Below are positions 48,187 to 60,548 of a stretch of DNA of 64,000 bases, piece by piece. The notes beneath the pieces are model-generated. The model did not search any database and was not told where the DNA came from. It saw only the letters and a list, made by a program, of their open reading frames with translations. The translations under genes were made by a program, and so were the position numbers. Origin of the DNA: Halictus rubicundus (taxonomy: Eukaryota > Arthropoda > Insecta > Hymenoptera > Halictidae); assembly GCF_050948215.1 (NCBI RefSeq), contig NC_135158.1, positions 8,107,822-8,171,821 of the forward strand. Reading direction: 5' to 3'. Numbering within the stretch: the first letter of the stretch is position 1; each line of letters starts with the position of its first letter.

Positions 48187-51100
48187 TTTTTCTTTCGACA
48201 ACGTTTCGCGGGTTCCGTGGCTGGAAGCGTTTCGTGCTACATTCGATCTGCAATTTATTACACATTTCTACACACTGGTTGATCCTAATCTCGTGAATTA
48301 CTGTGCGATGTAACAACGGAGGAAACGAAAGTGCATTTCCATTCGAATTCCTGTGATATTTCCTGAGCTTGATTTTTTTCATAAACGGTCGCTTAGAAAT
48401 CTCCGCTTACGTAATTCGAATTTTACACTTTGCTGCATGCAAAGTTCAGTTACTGAACAGTTTTACATTTCAACCCCGGACCAGTCCGCGAACAAGTTAT
48501 CTAATATTTTGAAAAACAAGGAAGTCTGCTGCACGGTTCGTAAAGATGTATGTATGTACATTCTCGTATATTACATTGTTCAATGAATTTGTTGCTGAGC
48601 TTGCTCAATTTTTTGTTTCGTGCCAGATAACCAGGAAAGCCACTTTCATCATTAAAAATGAATGATATGCAAACTGAATCTAGCACTACCTCGTTCAATA
48701 AAGTAGCCACATTCTATTTCTGTTTTTTATAGGAATTTTCGTTTCGAAAAAAAGTGTTTTAAGTCCTTCTCACCGTTTTGTTAATTTTAGAATTATTTAG
48801 TTAAATGTCTAGTTAAACAGGTTAATAATGTGACAGCATAACGTTGGATTTTATGAGTTTGATGTCTATGAAAAAGGATTTGAAGAATATTATTACATTA
48901 TTTTTGGACTGGTGAACATAATTGGAAGAAGAAATGCAGGCTGGCCTAGCTTTCGTTTCTTACGATCGACTTAGAAACTGTTAATTTTGCATAAAAATCG
49001 ACAGTCTAGTTACGGAGCTGGATGATGACTACCACGATCGAAGTAGACCGATAAGATGACTGGATTAAACAACATCTGGCTGACCGATTAGCTGACGCGT
49101 TAGATCCAACAGGGATCATGTTTTTCACAGTTCAAAATGTGGGAATATCCGTGGTTGTAATTAGGATGAATGCCGATTGATGGAACCGGCTGCATCATTA
49201 CCATTCAAGAAGGTGCCAATCAGCTATCACGGCCGTCTGGTGCAATTATCATCAATAGCGGGGATATTCTAACGATGATGCGCGGCCGTGCGACTATGAA
49301 CTTTAAAGCTTCGAGATTAAGGATCAACAGTCGCGTTTGAAAAGTATCTAGGGATCATTGTAAGGTCGTTCCGGACACAGCTTTCCGCATCAAATTCTTT
49401 TCCATCTAATTCGACTTCTATCAATTTTTTTGTCCTGTTTTTATCTTCTAATTCTTCATTTTTAAATACAGGCATTGCTTCGTTCCTATTCCACTTTTCT
49501 TGCTGCGTTTCCTGTACTGCACTTTATTTTACTTGTTTGCTGCGCCCTCAGTAAATCGTTTAATGCAAATCGTGTTCGCACGTCTTAACATGCGAGTCTT
49601 TAATGTTATGATCTCGCCGAGAGATCGAATCGACAACGAAAAATCGGAATTTTTCTGCGCAACTTGTATAAAGATATTATGTAAGACATTCGGGGCCATC
49701 TGTGTCAAGGTGTGTTTAATTTCGGTGATCAAACACAAGCTTGGGGTCACGGCAATTAAATAGTCTTGCGAAATTGTTGGCGAAAAAATTGAACGGTTCC
49801 CCGTGCAAATATTTATTGTGGCCCCCCCTCATTTGCATTTACGATGCGTGGTACACGCGTTAAGATACGCGCGAAATTCCGTGCCCAAGGTTGCCGTGAA
49901 ACGCGAAAGATTCGGTATTGTTGTTAAACAACCGAGAAACGCTTTCCTTTTTCGTAATGAACATTTTATTTCCGATGGCCGGTGTTAATCAGCTGAAAAC
50001 GAATTCTGCGAAAACGCTCTCGATGCTTCTTATGCAGTCTTTCCATTTCGTTTAAATTATTGTGATAATAAATTTTTCCTCGAAGCGAAGCGAATGCAGC
50101 TTCTTAGCTGATATAAAATATAAAAATTGTCAATTATTTCATCTTCATGTGGAAGATGAAAATTCAAAATGCACCTACGCTTAGGTAAACCTACCGTAAC
50201 TAAATCGTCGATTTTACAATTACTGGAATTATAAACATTGTTTCTTAAACCACAGTGTTCAGTTCAAAAGAGAAAATTCTTATAAAATTTCCATTAACTG
50301 CGCGACTATAAATCGCTGTATCAAATTGTATCAAAATTTGCTTTTCGAACAGTCTCCTCAACCCTCTCGGTCGCCGTTTGAGTCCCGAATTTCTTCGTCT
50401 CGTTCGAACACGTCAGAAATTTCCTCCGGAAATAATTACGACAGGAGAGTACGAGCGGCCAGAGCCAGACAAAGAAAAAAAGAAATGAATAGCAGAATAA
50501 GTCAAAGGGGCTCGAGAAACGAAAGCGGTGCCGGCAGATCGATCTTGAGGACGACACTTTCGCCGGGGTTGCGTTCCGCACTTTCTCATCGCGAAGGGGG
50601 CTAAAGCGTAGCCGGGCACGGGCCTGGAAACGAGGCACCAACAATGAATTCATCCGCGACCCACACCAGGCCGCAAAGTCGCCGCAATAAACTTTACGAC
50701 ACTTAGTAACAGTATCTGGCCGCGCAGAGGACTCGCGAAGGCGAAACGCACGCGAGAATACGCTGCGCTCACCCCGCCCCAACACGTATCTTTATCACCC
50801 GGTTTTACTGCACCACCTTCGTAGCCGTCATAACAGCGTCTCGTCGTCGTTGTTCCTTATTAAAATCGACGCCGAGAGAAAAAAAATCCACCGCCGCCCA
50901 CACGTCCCGCGCGGAATCAACCTCGGCCGCATGCGATACGCGCTTAAGGGTGTTGCACACTGCACACCTATGCTGCCCAGCTTTGCTACCTGGCCGCTGC
51001 AGGGTCAGATACAGTGATTCTTATTAATATTCAGACACTCTTAAAAACACGACAACTTTTTCAATATTCGACCAGACGACTTGGAATTTTTTTCCGAAAT

Positions 51101-51590
51101 TAGTATAAATTAGTTTACCACGCGGAGAAAAATTTGGAGAAAATTCCAATTGGTCGGGGTTACGGAGAAAATGCTAAAAGTTCTTTGTTAGAACTTGTTT
51201 TATGCGGGGCCTATATAGAAAATTTAGATTTCGCAGATCTGTGTCAATTATACGTATTCTGGAAAATTCGTCGAACTCAACCTAAAATAAATATACAATT
51301 CTCCCATTATTTTCCAACACATGTTGCAGCGAAGACGGTCGTCTAAATGAACAAAGAATAGTTTGATTTTGCCAGATGTATCGTTTGGCATTTTATATCA
51401 TTTGATGGGAATATTTCAGATCCGGCAGCTTTTCGATCGAGTTTCTCAGGATCGCTATATTGTTAATTAATTGATGATTAAAGAGCAAGCTCGCACACAG
51501 CACGACAGAAAAAGAAGAGAAGAATGTGATCGGCGTGTTTTAATAAGACAGGCTTCAGGTGTCGCTCGATCGGCAACCAGTTCCGGAAAA
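48187..51590. other. Noncoding mosaic DNA
   Basis: AT-rich in most parts, CG-rich at 50500-50960. There a 154-codon minus-strand frame and a 92-codon plus-strand frame overlap and show no domain. No repeat element recognised. Confidence 0.5.
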
Positions 51591-51591
51591 A

Positions 51592-51630
51592 CAAGAGAGA
51601 GGAAGAGAGAAAGAGAGAGAGAGAGAGAAA
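51592..51630. repeat. GA microsatellite
   Basis: Imperfect GA/GGAA run of about 38 bp. Confidence 0.92.
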
Positions 51631-54600
51631 AGCGGCGCTCCCCGAGCGGAGCGCAATTAATTTCTATTAATTAGATCCCGACAAGTTGGCACCGTGGAAA
51701 GTTCTCTGAAGGATGACTTATTACGACGCGAACCTGTCTCTGTCTCTCCTGTCCCGTGCTCGTTTATCGCGCGACGTACGCGCCAGATGATTTGCTGCCG
51801 AGTGTTTTAATTGGACCCGGACGTGACTCCTTTTCACGCACACTGCTTTGCTGACCACTCTCGCTTTCGCGGAGGTTCCTTCCTCCGCGAGGGAATTGTT
51901 CTTTTCGTCTTGTAGCCGAAGAAATCGTGGGAGATTCTAGCCTGAACGTCTGCTCATTTCCGAGTCGCGAGAATGGATCTTCTTGTTTTCGTATCCTTTT
52001 ACCGATTCTACACGCAAAACTGAATATACATTACGAATATACATTATGAATATACATACATTGCACACACATTATATTATTACTGTGTTATTCAGTCGAT
52101 CCGTCTGAAGATTTCAATCTGGGAACTTCACTTCGAGGAAAACTAATTGAAGTCTCGTACCTTGAAATATTTCCAGGATACGGGAAGACTCCCCCGTGTA
52201 ATGTTGTAACGATAATAAGTACGCGAAGTATGAATATTCCAATTCAAATATTTCTGCAGACGTCGAACAATTTTTTTGAACTTCTCTTGAAATTCTTTTC
52301 GAGAAGTTTTCTCTGGAAGTTTTCTCGCCATTTCATTGGACTTTGAATGAAAATTGTGCCGCCGGCATTAGCATGACCCGAGGTACACCACGAGGAGGTT
52401 GCACGGTCGGACTTGTACCTCATGTATACGCGTTTAATGCACATTATAGTATAGCATTACAATGTGAAAGTGATTAAATGTTCGACCATTTTTTGGACAT
52501 TTGTTCACCCTTTGCTTTATCACTTTCTTGGCTTATCATTTCCTGAGTGACAACTACACCGCGGATGCTCGTGGAATTTCCAATTTTTGCAGACAAATTG
52601 TAAGAGAATAGAATTAAATAAAATCCTATTTTTCATGGGAACAGCCTCTGTAGATCCAAATAGAATTTCGTATTACAGCATTTTTTAAACATTTTCTAGT
52701 GATCACTGATCGACTGGCTGTCACGACCGCATCTCTTCTAGACACCTGAAACAAATGATTAGTTGGTAATGATGGGCCATCGTCTGTACCACGATCTTTC
52801 GTTGAAATTCATGTTGAACAAAATGGCAGCGTGAAGAGTCGTGGAGAACGATGGGTAATCGACTGGCTTGTAAGATTTATATGTAACAAAGGGGAAATTA
52901 AAGATAAAGTAAAAATCAAGAGATTTGCAATGGGCCAGTGCATAAGAAGGTCGACTTTTTCGTCGAGTTACCCAAGTATACCCCCTTAAGAAACGACATC
53001 GTTCCCGGTCAGCCTGGCAAGCGCCGGTGGTACGTTATCGGGCATCGAGTCGGGTGCACCGGCCTCATCACGCCTCGCTCTTCGCCTCGCTGTTCACCGA
53101 GCGTATTGCAATCACCGTGTATAGCCTAACCGAACCGGGGGAGCTTTAGCTCGGCCTCGGCTCCGAGAATCGATGCTCGTTTCAAGTTATGCAACTATGT
53201 AGATCTCGATAGAGCGAGCGAGCCCCTTTCAGCGGATGACACGAGCGCAACCGGAGAGAGGCAACCGATACCGGCCCCGGGAATACCGAGCGAGCGTTCG
53301 TTCCCGTCTATGAGCCACGATAACGAGCGGATAATTCGCGCCGCGTTATTCCCCGAGTGCCCCGGTGTTAATCACACGCCGCCTGCCACTGATAAGGGCC
53401 TCCCTTGAAATTGTAATTACCGGCGGGACTGCCGCGACCGACGTAAAACCCGAGATAGAAACTCGACTCGCAGAACTCTTCTCTTCTGTTGTCCCGCAAA
53501 AATTCCTGATCTTTCCTCCGCGAGCTGTTCACCGTATTCGTCACAGATTCATACGTAAACTATAAAAATTCCTCGCAAATAAAATTGCGCAGAGCCGAGG
53601 AGAAAGGGGAGTCATAATTGCCTCTGCTTCGTTGATCATCTGAAACAGCATTATAATTTCATTATTAAGAATAGTTCGTGGAAAACACTCGAGGAATCAG
53701 TGCTGGAACCTTGTAGAGATCGCGTCTCGTCGAATTACCCTCGCGCATTCTACTTTACGCGCACCAGCTTACACAAAGCAGAAATAAGCCGAGATTAGGG
53801 GAACTTTCGCCGTGTCTTAATTCAACGGCTGTTCGGCGAGAGCAGATTTTTCTGTACGCCGCGTGGAATTCCCGTCCTCTTTCGAACCTAAGCTAGGTGA
53901 GAAGAACACACCTTCACGGTCGAACGATTCTAGCAATGTGACGAAAGGAAACGCGCGTGTGCGAAGGCAAAGGACACGGCGCGGCGGGGTTTATGATTGG
54001 ATGAGGAAAAGCGACAGTAAGGCCGGTGTGCCACGCGTAATAGGATATCTGATACTACTCTTCGATGATCCAGGATAACGCCATCCAGACCGAGTTCGAT
54101 CCCTATCTCCGTCGATTTAATGTATGCAAATTACCGGGGCTCCGGGTATTACCGGGATTAGAGGAGCGAAATGCAGATTGCAGTAATGTCAGCGAGTGCT
54201 GTCCAAATCGGTGCCTTGGAATCCGATCGTTTCGTCTCTCTGTGCACGTTTCTTCCCGCGAGACGCTTCTTCGTCTGCTGATCTACTTGTTCGAAAAATC
54301 AATCATTTCGTAGCTACTTTGCTGAAAGGCGTTCCGGCTTTCAGCTGAAACACCACCTTCGTTCGGGTCGATTATTGCACTGGTAATATAGCGCCCTTGA
54401 GCCGTACCTTGAGAATTTTCATTTTATACGATACAAATTCTAATGGAAGATAATGCAGTTCTCTTTTTTTTTGTGCATTGTAACCAATGAAGGGAACTTT
54501 GAGGGACTTTGAGTTTTAATGTAGCCCACTGATCATTTCTAATTCATACTTTCAAAGTATAAGATTTATGTGGAATCTTCGAAAAATTGTGCAGCACACG

Positions 54601-54826
54601 GTTTTTGGTTCGCAGTGTGCAGAAGTAAATTAAAATACATTTCTGAAATATAATATAGTAATTATATGAAATACTCGATGTTTGCGATGCATTTCTTTTC
54701 TGTTATGAACAACCTCTACTAATAAAGAACTGTGAAGCAGGCTATGTCTTCTTGAAAAGAAAAATTAAAGTAATTCAACGCGATAATACTGCTTCGTAGA
54801 ACTGCAATTGCACGGGCTACTTGCAG
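51631..54826. other. Noncoding mosaic DNA
   Basis: A three-fold GAATATACATTA short repeat lies at 52022-52058. CG-rich DNA occupies roughly 53000-53560 and 53900-54260, AT-rich DNA the rest. Frames up to 82 codons, none recognised. Confidence 0.5.
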
Positions 54827-55036
54827 AGAGTGTCTGCGGGGCGATAATTTGTCAGAGTTACATACAGGTAAATAATGAAAGCTTGATGTTTCATTTTGTG
54901 ATGCTCGTGACGCACAGCGTACGGTCGCGAAATTCGGATCGTTTCACGCATCCACATAAATCAGTCAGTCCGAGCCGCAACCAGGCGCGTTCGTACAAAC
55001 AGAAACGCGTCTCCAACGATTTCGGAGCAAATCGCT
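54827..55036 (+). other. Weak candidate exon between splice-like signals
   Basis: The stretch is preceded by GGGCTACTTGCAG, an acceptable 3' splice site with a poor pyrimidine tract. It ends exactly at GGTAAGTAAT, a near-ideal donor, and one frame is open throughout (part of a 77-codon frame from 54808). The peptide is Ser/Arg/Lys-rich at its end (HPHKSVSPSRNQARSYKQKR) and matches no family I know. Chance is the simpler explanation. Confidence 0.1.
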
Positions 55037-56223
55037 GGTAAGTAATTGGAATCAAGGTCGAACCTTGGACGAAAGAGTCCCCCGGGCATCTGTGGAACGT
55101 GGCTCGTCCGATTTTCCTTGTTCCACTAGGACGTCTGGCTTCTTTCAGACGGGCTTTATGGTCTAGTTGTAAGGATCGCTATAAGCAAGAAGTAGTTCAG
55201 GGTGCATTGAGCGATTCGAAATTAGAATCGAGAGATTCCGCGCTCGTATTTTGCATCCCGAGCCTAAGACAATCGGTAAACATTGCCGCTATGAATAGGC
55301 GAGACACTATGACGATGGGTAAGAATAGGCTCGGTAATGGCGGAATAAAGTTGTACGAGGTGACCAGCGGGAAAACGGTACGGCCAATAAAATCTCTAAT
55401 TCGCGAACATTGTGAGTAACGTTGGATTTCGATAGACGAGCCTGCTCGATTGTAAACGCTGAAGCGCTTGCAGCTACAACACTTGTGCAAGATTGGATCC
55501 GTGCCATTTTTACAATTGATGTAATTGGAGATACGGTTCTTGTGCATTATTTTACTTAAGATGACATTATTGGATTGCCAATTTTTTAGATGAAACGTAG
55601 AATGGAGCTTCACCGGATGCTGTATTATTTTTAAATTACTACTTTATGGTGCGAATGAACTACCGAAGCAGTCGACGCGGCGTGAAACGGTGTTCCCCAT
55701 GGGTCGGTTAGTGGCCCCTAAAGCCGCGGAACACCCTATCGCGGCACGAATCGGTTGACAACACAATCATCGAATTTCCTTGGGGGATAAAGCGATCCGG
55801 GTGGATGATCCGGCGATAAAACGTTGCACTGCCTACGGTGCCGTGGATTCCCCGTATCCGGTCGAAACTTCGAAGCTTATGTTCCGATAGTGTGCTGTTC
55901 GTAGGATACCGCATTACGTGGGATTACGTCCTCTTCGCCGGTGTACCTACCCTAACGTCCTCTCGTAAGCGACATCTCCTCTCGGAGAGCCGGTGCCGGG
56001 CTCACCTCGCTGCCTAAGGCATGTCTTCAATGGCGAACACGTTGTTAAATATAGCCGGGGCATTCATAAATCAGGCGAATACCGACGATGTTAAAGGGGC
56101 GGTCGCCTTGCGTGGGCAGGCAAACGCGAATGTGAGGAACGTTAAGGCAGGCATAATAACCACGCCGAGAGACCACGACTAAATTCTTCCGGCGTGATGC
56201 CGATCCCCTCTCTCCTTCCTCCG
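55037..56223. other. Mixed noncoding DNA
   Basis: CG-rich from 55660 to 56200. An 8 bp perfect stem GGTGTTCC/GGAACACC (55689-55696 and 55728-55735) encloses a 31 bp loop. A 138-codon minus-strand frame (55197-55613) is not recognised. Confidence 0.45.
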
Positions 56224-56251
56224 TCTTCTTCTTCTTCTTCTTCTTCTTCTT
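56224..56251. repeat. TTC trinucleotide run
   Basis: About nine TTC units. Translated on either strand it gives Ser, Lys, Glu or Arg homopolymers, which explains the local open frames. Confidence 0.95.
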
Positions 56252-58323
56252 TCCATCTTTTCCTGCCTCTTGTCCCCAACGATACTGTGTTCGAGACACT
56301 TTCTAACCTCCTTTCGGACGCGGACCTGCCTCTTGGTCGTTCGTGGACGCTTGCTGAAACCTGGTGTCAACCCTTCTGTAATTTTTAAATCTTCATTTTA
56401 AGAAAATATTCGCTTGCAAGTCCTAGTTTTATGTTTTCAATTAACTCCGCTTGCGTTCACCAGTGAAACGGCCCGCTTGAGCGTCGACATTAAGGACACG
56501 CAAGGGATCAGGACGCCCACTCGGCTCGTTCCGGCGCCGAACGCAAGAGGAACCGAAAGATTGATCACGCTATTGGGATAATAACCACTGTCGCGCCACA
56601 GTTTCTGAATAAAAGGGGGAATCGTCCTGCTCGGCGAGCAGAAGGCCGTGAAAACGCGGCTGAATAGCCGCCGCGCGAATCACCGTCGTTCGAGTCAATG
56701 GGAAGAATGACCCATTTCCGGGTCGCTACCATATACGACGATTCTTGGCTGATCACGGCAGGATGTTCCTTGTATCCCTCTTGTCCCTCCTACGGTCACT
56801 GAAAACGAAACCGGTTACTTTTGTCTCCGGCGACCATTCCTACGCCTAGCGCGCCGAGGCGAGGGCGAGATCCAGCCACGAGGCGAAAGTGAGCTCGATT
56901 TGGTAATCGGTGTTAGTGATCGATGTTTTAACACTCCCTGTCAGCCGACGAGACGGCACCGGCGAGTTATGGGGAACTTTATGTGTGTCGTTATTATTGC
57001 GGTAGGCTAGCTCTCGGCTGTGCTGGCCGAGCTGAATTCCGTTGTCTTCTAGACGGTACCTTTTTCCGTGGCGACTGTTGTCCATGATTATTTTTTCTCC
57101 ATGATAGGATTTCGGATCGCCGTTAATTCAGCGAGGATGCGACTTACAAAGCGAGACACCGAATCATTTCGGTTTCGCAAACACACTCGCTGGAAATATC
57201 AATCGCGGCGCCACAATATCCCGCGTTCTAACTTTACCGTTTCTTGCCAATTAGTGCCGAGTCTGTCTTGCAGATAGACATAATGACTCCTCGTTATTCC
57301 GCTATTCGAAAACGCCGCATCCTGCAATTTAATAATTTTCAGCCAGATAAGCAACGCAACCTGAGAAACCACCGGTGGAATCGATATGTAACGAAGAAGT
57401 GATATCGCCTCGTTAATTGAAAAACGACCGAGCAGAAGTAATTGCAACGAGGGTCGGCACTTAAAACAGCTAACAAAGTCGAAATTATTCTAAAAGAGTA
57501 GAGGATAGGAGCACGATGGCAGAATCGAGGAAATCATTCGAACTTGTTAACTACAGGAAGAAAGCCAATTAGGCTTGTTATTTATAGTTACAATATACAT
57601 CTTTGTACCGGTGGCGGGAGTTCAACAGCCTCGACAATAAGATAACGTTGGTACGAAAAAAGGCGCTTTCCAGCATCGTGATGACGTGAAAGAGAACAAG
57701 AAAATTGTTGACGCCAGCGGATGCGCGTGATCCGGCAAAGGAGGCTTCTGTCTGTGTCACCGAAGATTCTCCTGCGCTCGGGATTCTGTATGGCGCGCGA
57801 GCCGGATGCAGATCTTTTTCGGTGCAAGTTTCACCGTGTCCCGTGTAGCAATTTCGCCGGAATTTGGGATACTTACGTATGCAAATTCTTAAATGTCGCC
57901 GACAGGTCAGGCCCGCGAGAACAAGGACATCGAGGTTGTCGAAATTGTTCCGACGTGTCGCCCGAAATTACTGTTCACGGGAGAAAAAGTGTTCGCCGCG
58001 GATCTTATCGCGAAATCTATGAACGGTCCTCTCGCTCAACTTATTTATCCTTCTCGCGACGACACGGGCGAACAGAGAGGATCTTCGAGATAACAGTCTC
58101 GACCCATCCCGATCAGTTTTGCGAAGCTCCCATTTCAAGTTCAACTACTGCGATCTCACTATGCAGCTATGACAATTGATTGAACACAAGGCTGCGATGA
58201 AAATTCATTTAATTTTCCGTTCTGTTTCTTACGACTCACTTGGACATTTTTCCTTCCGCAGAGTCCAGTTACGCAACGTTGTAAAACAGTTGGAGTATCG
58301 ACACAGGGGTTAAACTTGCCATA
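56252..58323. other. Noncoding mosaic DNA
   Basis: Alternating CG-rich and AT-rich text. A 152-codon plus-strand frame (57721-58179) overlaps a 66-codon frame in another phase. Neither is recognised. No repeat seen. Confidence 0.45.
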
Positions 58324-58325
58324 TA

Positions 58326-59013
58326 CACTACCGGCCAAAAGTAATTGCCCACATATAAAAATCGCATAATTTTCTTAAAATTGAACCAAACGAGTTCAGA
58401 TTTCATGACACGTTAAATGACAAAGTTTACTAAGTAACGGGTAAACGAAATGTTGAAAAAATTGGTATTGGTCGGAATTGCGAAGAAAAAAGTTAAAGTA
58501 AATTTTTTCAACTTTTTTATCTGAGCCTGTAATAAAACTTTATTCAATACGATTTGTAGATCTACGTCATTTATATATTCGGTGAAAATTTCATCCAAAT
58601 CGGTTAATATCGTTACGAGTTATAAACATTGAACTGTGATCACATAAGGGTGAAATTCCTTGACAATGCCGAATATCTGCGACTTTCATTCTTAAGCTCT
58701 CATCTTGAAATGTTTATTGCTCATAGCAACGTTCACCGATTTAGATGAAATTTTCACCATACACATAATTAACGTAGATCTACAAAACGTATTGATTAAA
58801 GTTTCATTACAGGCTTGGATAAAAAAGTTGAAAAAATTGACTTTAACTTTTTTCTTCGCAATTCCGACCAATACCAATTTTTTCAACATTTCGTTTACCC
58901 GTTACTTAGTAAACTTTGTCATTTAACGTGTCAAGAAATCTCAACTCGTTTGGTTCAATTTTAAGAAAATTATGCGATTTTTATATGTGGGCAATTACTT
59001 TTGGCCGGTAGTG
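58326..59013. mobile_element. Tc1/mariner-like foldback element, 688 bp
   Basis: CACTACCGGCCAAAAG at the left end and CTTTTGGCCGGTAGTG at the right end are perfect reverse complements flanked by TA (58324-58325 and 59014-59015). The inverted arms run about 300 bp each (to about 58631 and from about 58708), leaving a loop of only about 76 bp. In the outer 180 bp the arms differ at about three sites; nearer the loop about 20% of sites differ. TA target sites and GGCCAAAAG-type ends fit the Tc1/mariner superfamily. Short outward frames in each arm encode nearly the same peptide (TLTFFFAIPTNTNFFNISFT) simply because the arms are the same sequence. No transposase is present. Confidence 0.9.
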
Positions 59014-59410
59014 TAAATGATCAATTTTATTCACAGGAATGTAACTCAACATTTTTAAATATGCATTATAATTCGTCTAGAGTACTTAGCTGCTTTGTAT
59101 ATAATTAATAAAAGAATTAGTGCATTTGAAGTAAAATTCTTAGATTTTTGGGGAGAAAATTCAAGAAAAATTCGGGGTGCGAAGGGATAAAAATTTGCTC
59201 CGAAAAAGATAGTCCGAGATCGTTCGTGGTGCCGGAGGGCAAGAGCACGTACCTGATTCACACCTACCCGAGGTGGTCACCACGGTGTAAGAGATACCAG
59301 AAAATTCGTTACTCGGCCCCGTGTCCGATGTTCCTATCGTCCAGGTCATTACTCATTCCCGCTGCGTGCCCTCGTATCCTCTTGTCGTTCTCCTGTGTCC
59401 ACCTGAACGT
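59014..59410. other. Noncoding DNA
   Basis: AT-rich, then CG-rich from 59190. No gene recognised, although frames are open on both strands at 59148-59531. Confidence 0.45.
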
Positions 59411-59434
59411 GCCCCGGGCCCCGGGCCCCGGGTC
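59411..59434. repeat. CCCGGG palindromic run
   Basis: GCCCCGGGCC followed by CCGGGCCCCGGG forms three CCCGGG units in a self-complementary tract that could fold as a hairpin. Confidence 0.9.
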
Positions 59435-60173
59435 CCTCTTTTATGAGGGCTCTATATTGATTTCACTTCCACTGCCCACGTTAATTTCCTCGTGGCGCGC
59501 GTATCGGTCCACGTGTGCAAGCCGAAATTAAGAAAAAGTTCTGGTTCCGTTCGACAAACGTTGCAACACACGCCTGTTGTCCCCTCCTCCTCTTGAATCG
59601 ACGTATCCTCCGCGCGCGACTACTTTTCTTCTCACGAAACGTTTATTCCCGCCATTACGGCTATAAAAGCGGGAGAAAGGGTTCCGCCGGCCCGTGTAAC
59701 ATCGACGATCGTAAAACTTAGAAACTCTCGAGATTCTTGTTGCCCATTGAGTGGTTTCTGTGAAGGGGAGACGCTCCCGGACGATTTTATCTGTCGCGGC
59801 CCATCCCGAAAGGTGCGGGAAAGAAATTGTTCGAACGCGGAGTGCTTTTAGCAGCGATTCGCTGTTGCGCGTAATTAATTTATTGGCAGATAACCGCTGG
59901 ACCCCGGGGTTTTATTCAACCCGAAGTGCTTGGGTCTTGATAGAATTTTTGGTTCGAAGATAAAATATATTTAGATCGAGGGGTTGAGTTGAATTCATTT
60001 AATCTTCACCAGATTCGGGATGGTTGGATTTACTGCTTCGGGTGAGGCTTGCTTTCTCTTTTTTTTTCTTTTTTTCTTTTTCTTTTTGCTCCTCCGTAGT
60101 GCTCGGGGCGAGCGTTTCTTTTTCTCTGCTAGTGGAATTGGCGAGCAATGATCAGACGTGTTAGACTTGTTTC
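59435..60173. other. Noncoding DNA with pyrimidine tract
   Basis: CG-rich to about 59930, then AT-rich. A long T-rich pyrimidine tract lies at 60052-60088, followed by CCTCCGTAG, which looks like a 3' splice site. The frame downstream is closed by a stop at 60162, so no exon could be defined. Confidence 0.45.
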
Positions 60174-60206
60174 GTGACTAGACTTCTTTCGTGTCTTTCT
60201 GCATTT

Positions 60207-60548
60207 ATGGGTCACAAAAATCTTCAGAAATTAATCAAATCTGAAATTCCATTGTATTTAACCCAGTATGTACAATTTTATTCCGATAGAAGACGACTCT
60301 TTTTATTTCGAAATAAGAATCTTCTTCTTCTTCATCCTAAATACGACGAAAGCCGGTCCCTAGCAATCGCCTTATATCGAAAGAAAACTAGCGAAATATC
60401 GGTGTGGGTCAGAAATGACTCCGGCGTAGGCCTAGCACTCGCAGGAATCGAAACTTTGGACGATTTAAAAATATTGTTATACTATCTTCACCGATTCGTT
60501 CATTTAAAAAATTCGCTGAAACCGAGTATAGTGAAGAAAATGCAATGA
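60207..60548 (+). other. Open frame, 113 codons, unknown
   Basis: An AT-rich frame from ATG at 60207 to TGA at 60546-60548 (open upstream to 60165). The product has regular hydrophobic residues and reads more protein-like than most frames here (for example LALAGIETLDDLKILLYYLH), but I recognise no family, signal peptide or membrane span. Frames of this length in DNA of this composition are expected a few times in 64 kb by chance. Confidence 0.12.

Noticed and set aside
58413..58926. Two similar small proteins encoded in opposite directions
   Set aside because: They are translations of the two inverted arms of one foldback element, so their likeness reflects DNA identity, not coding constraint.
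60089..60173. A 3' splice site after the T-rich tract at 60052-60088 leading into the 113-codon frame
   Set aside because: The frame has an in-frame stop at 60162, downstream of both candidate acceptors, so no continuous exon can be drawn.
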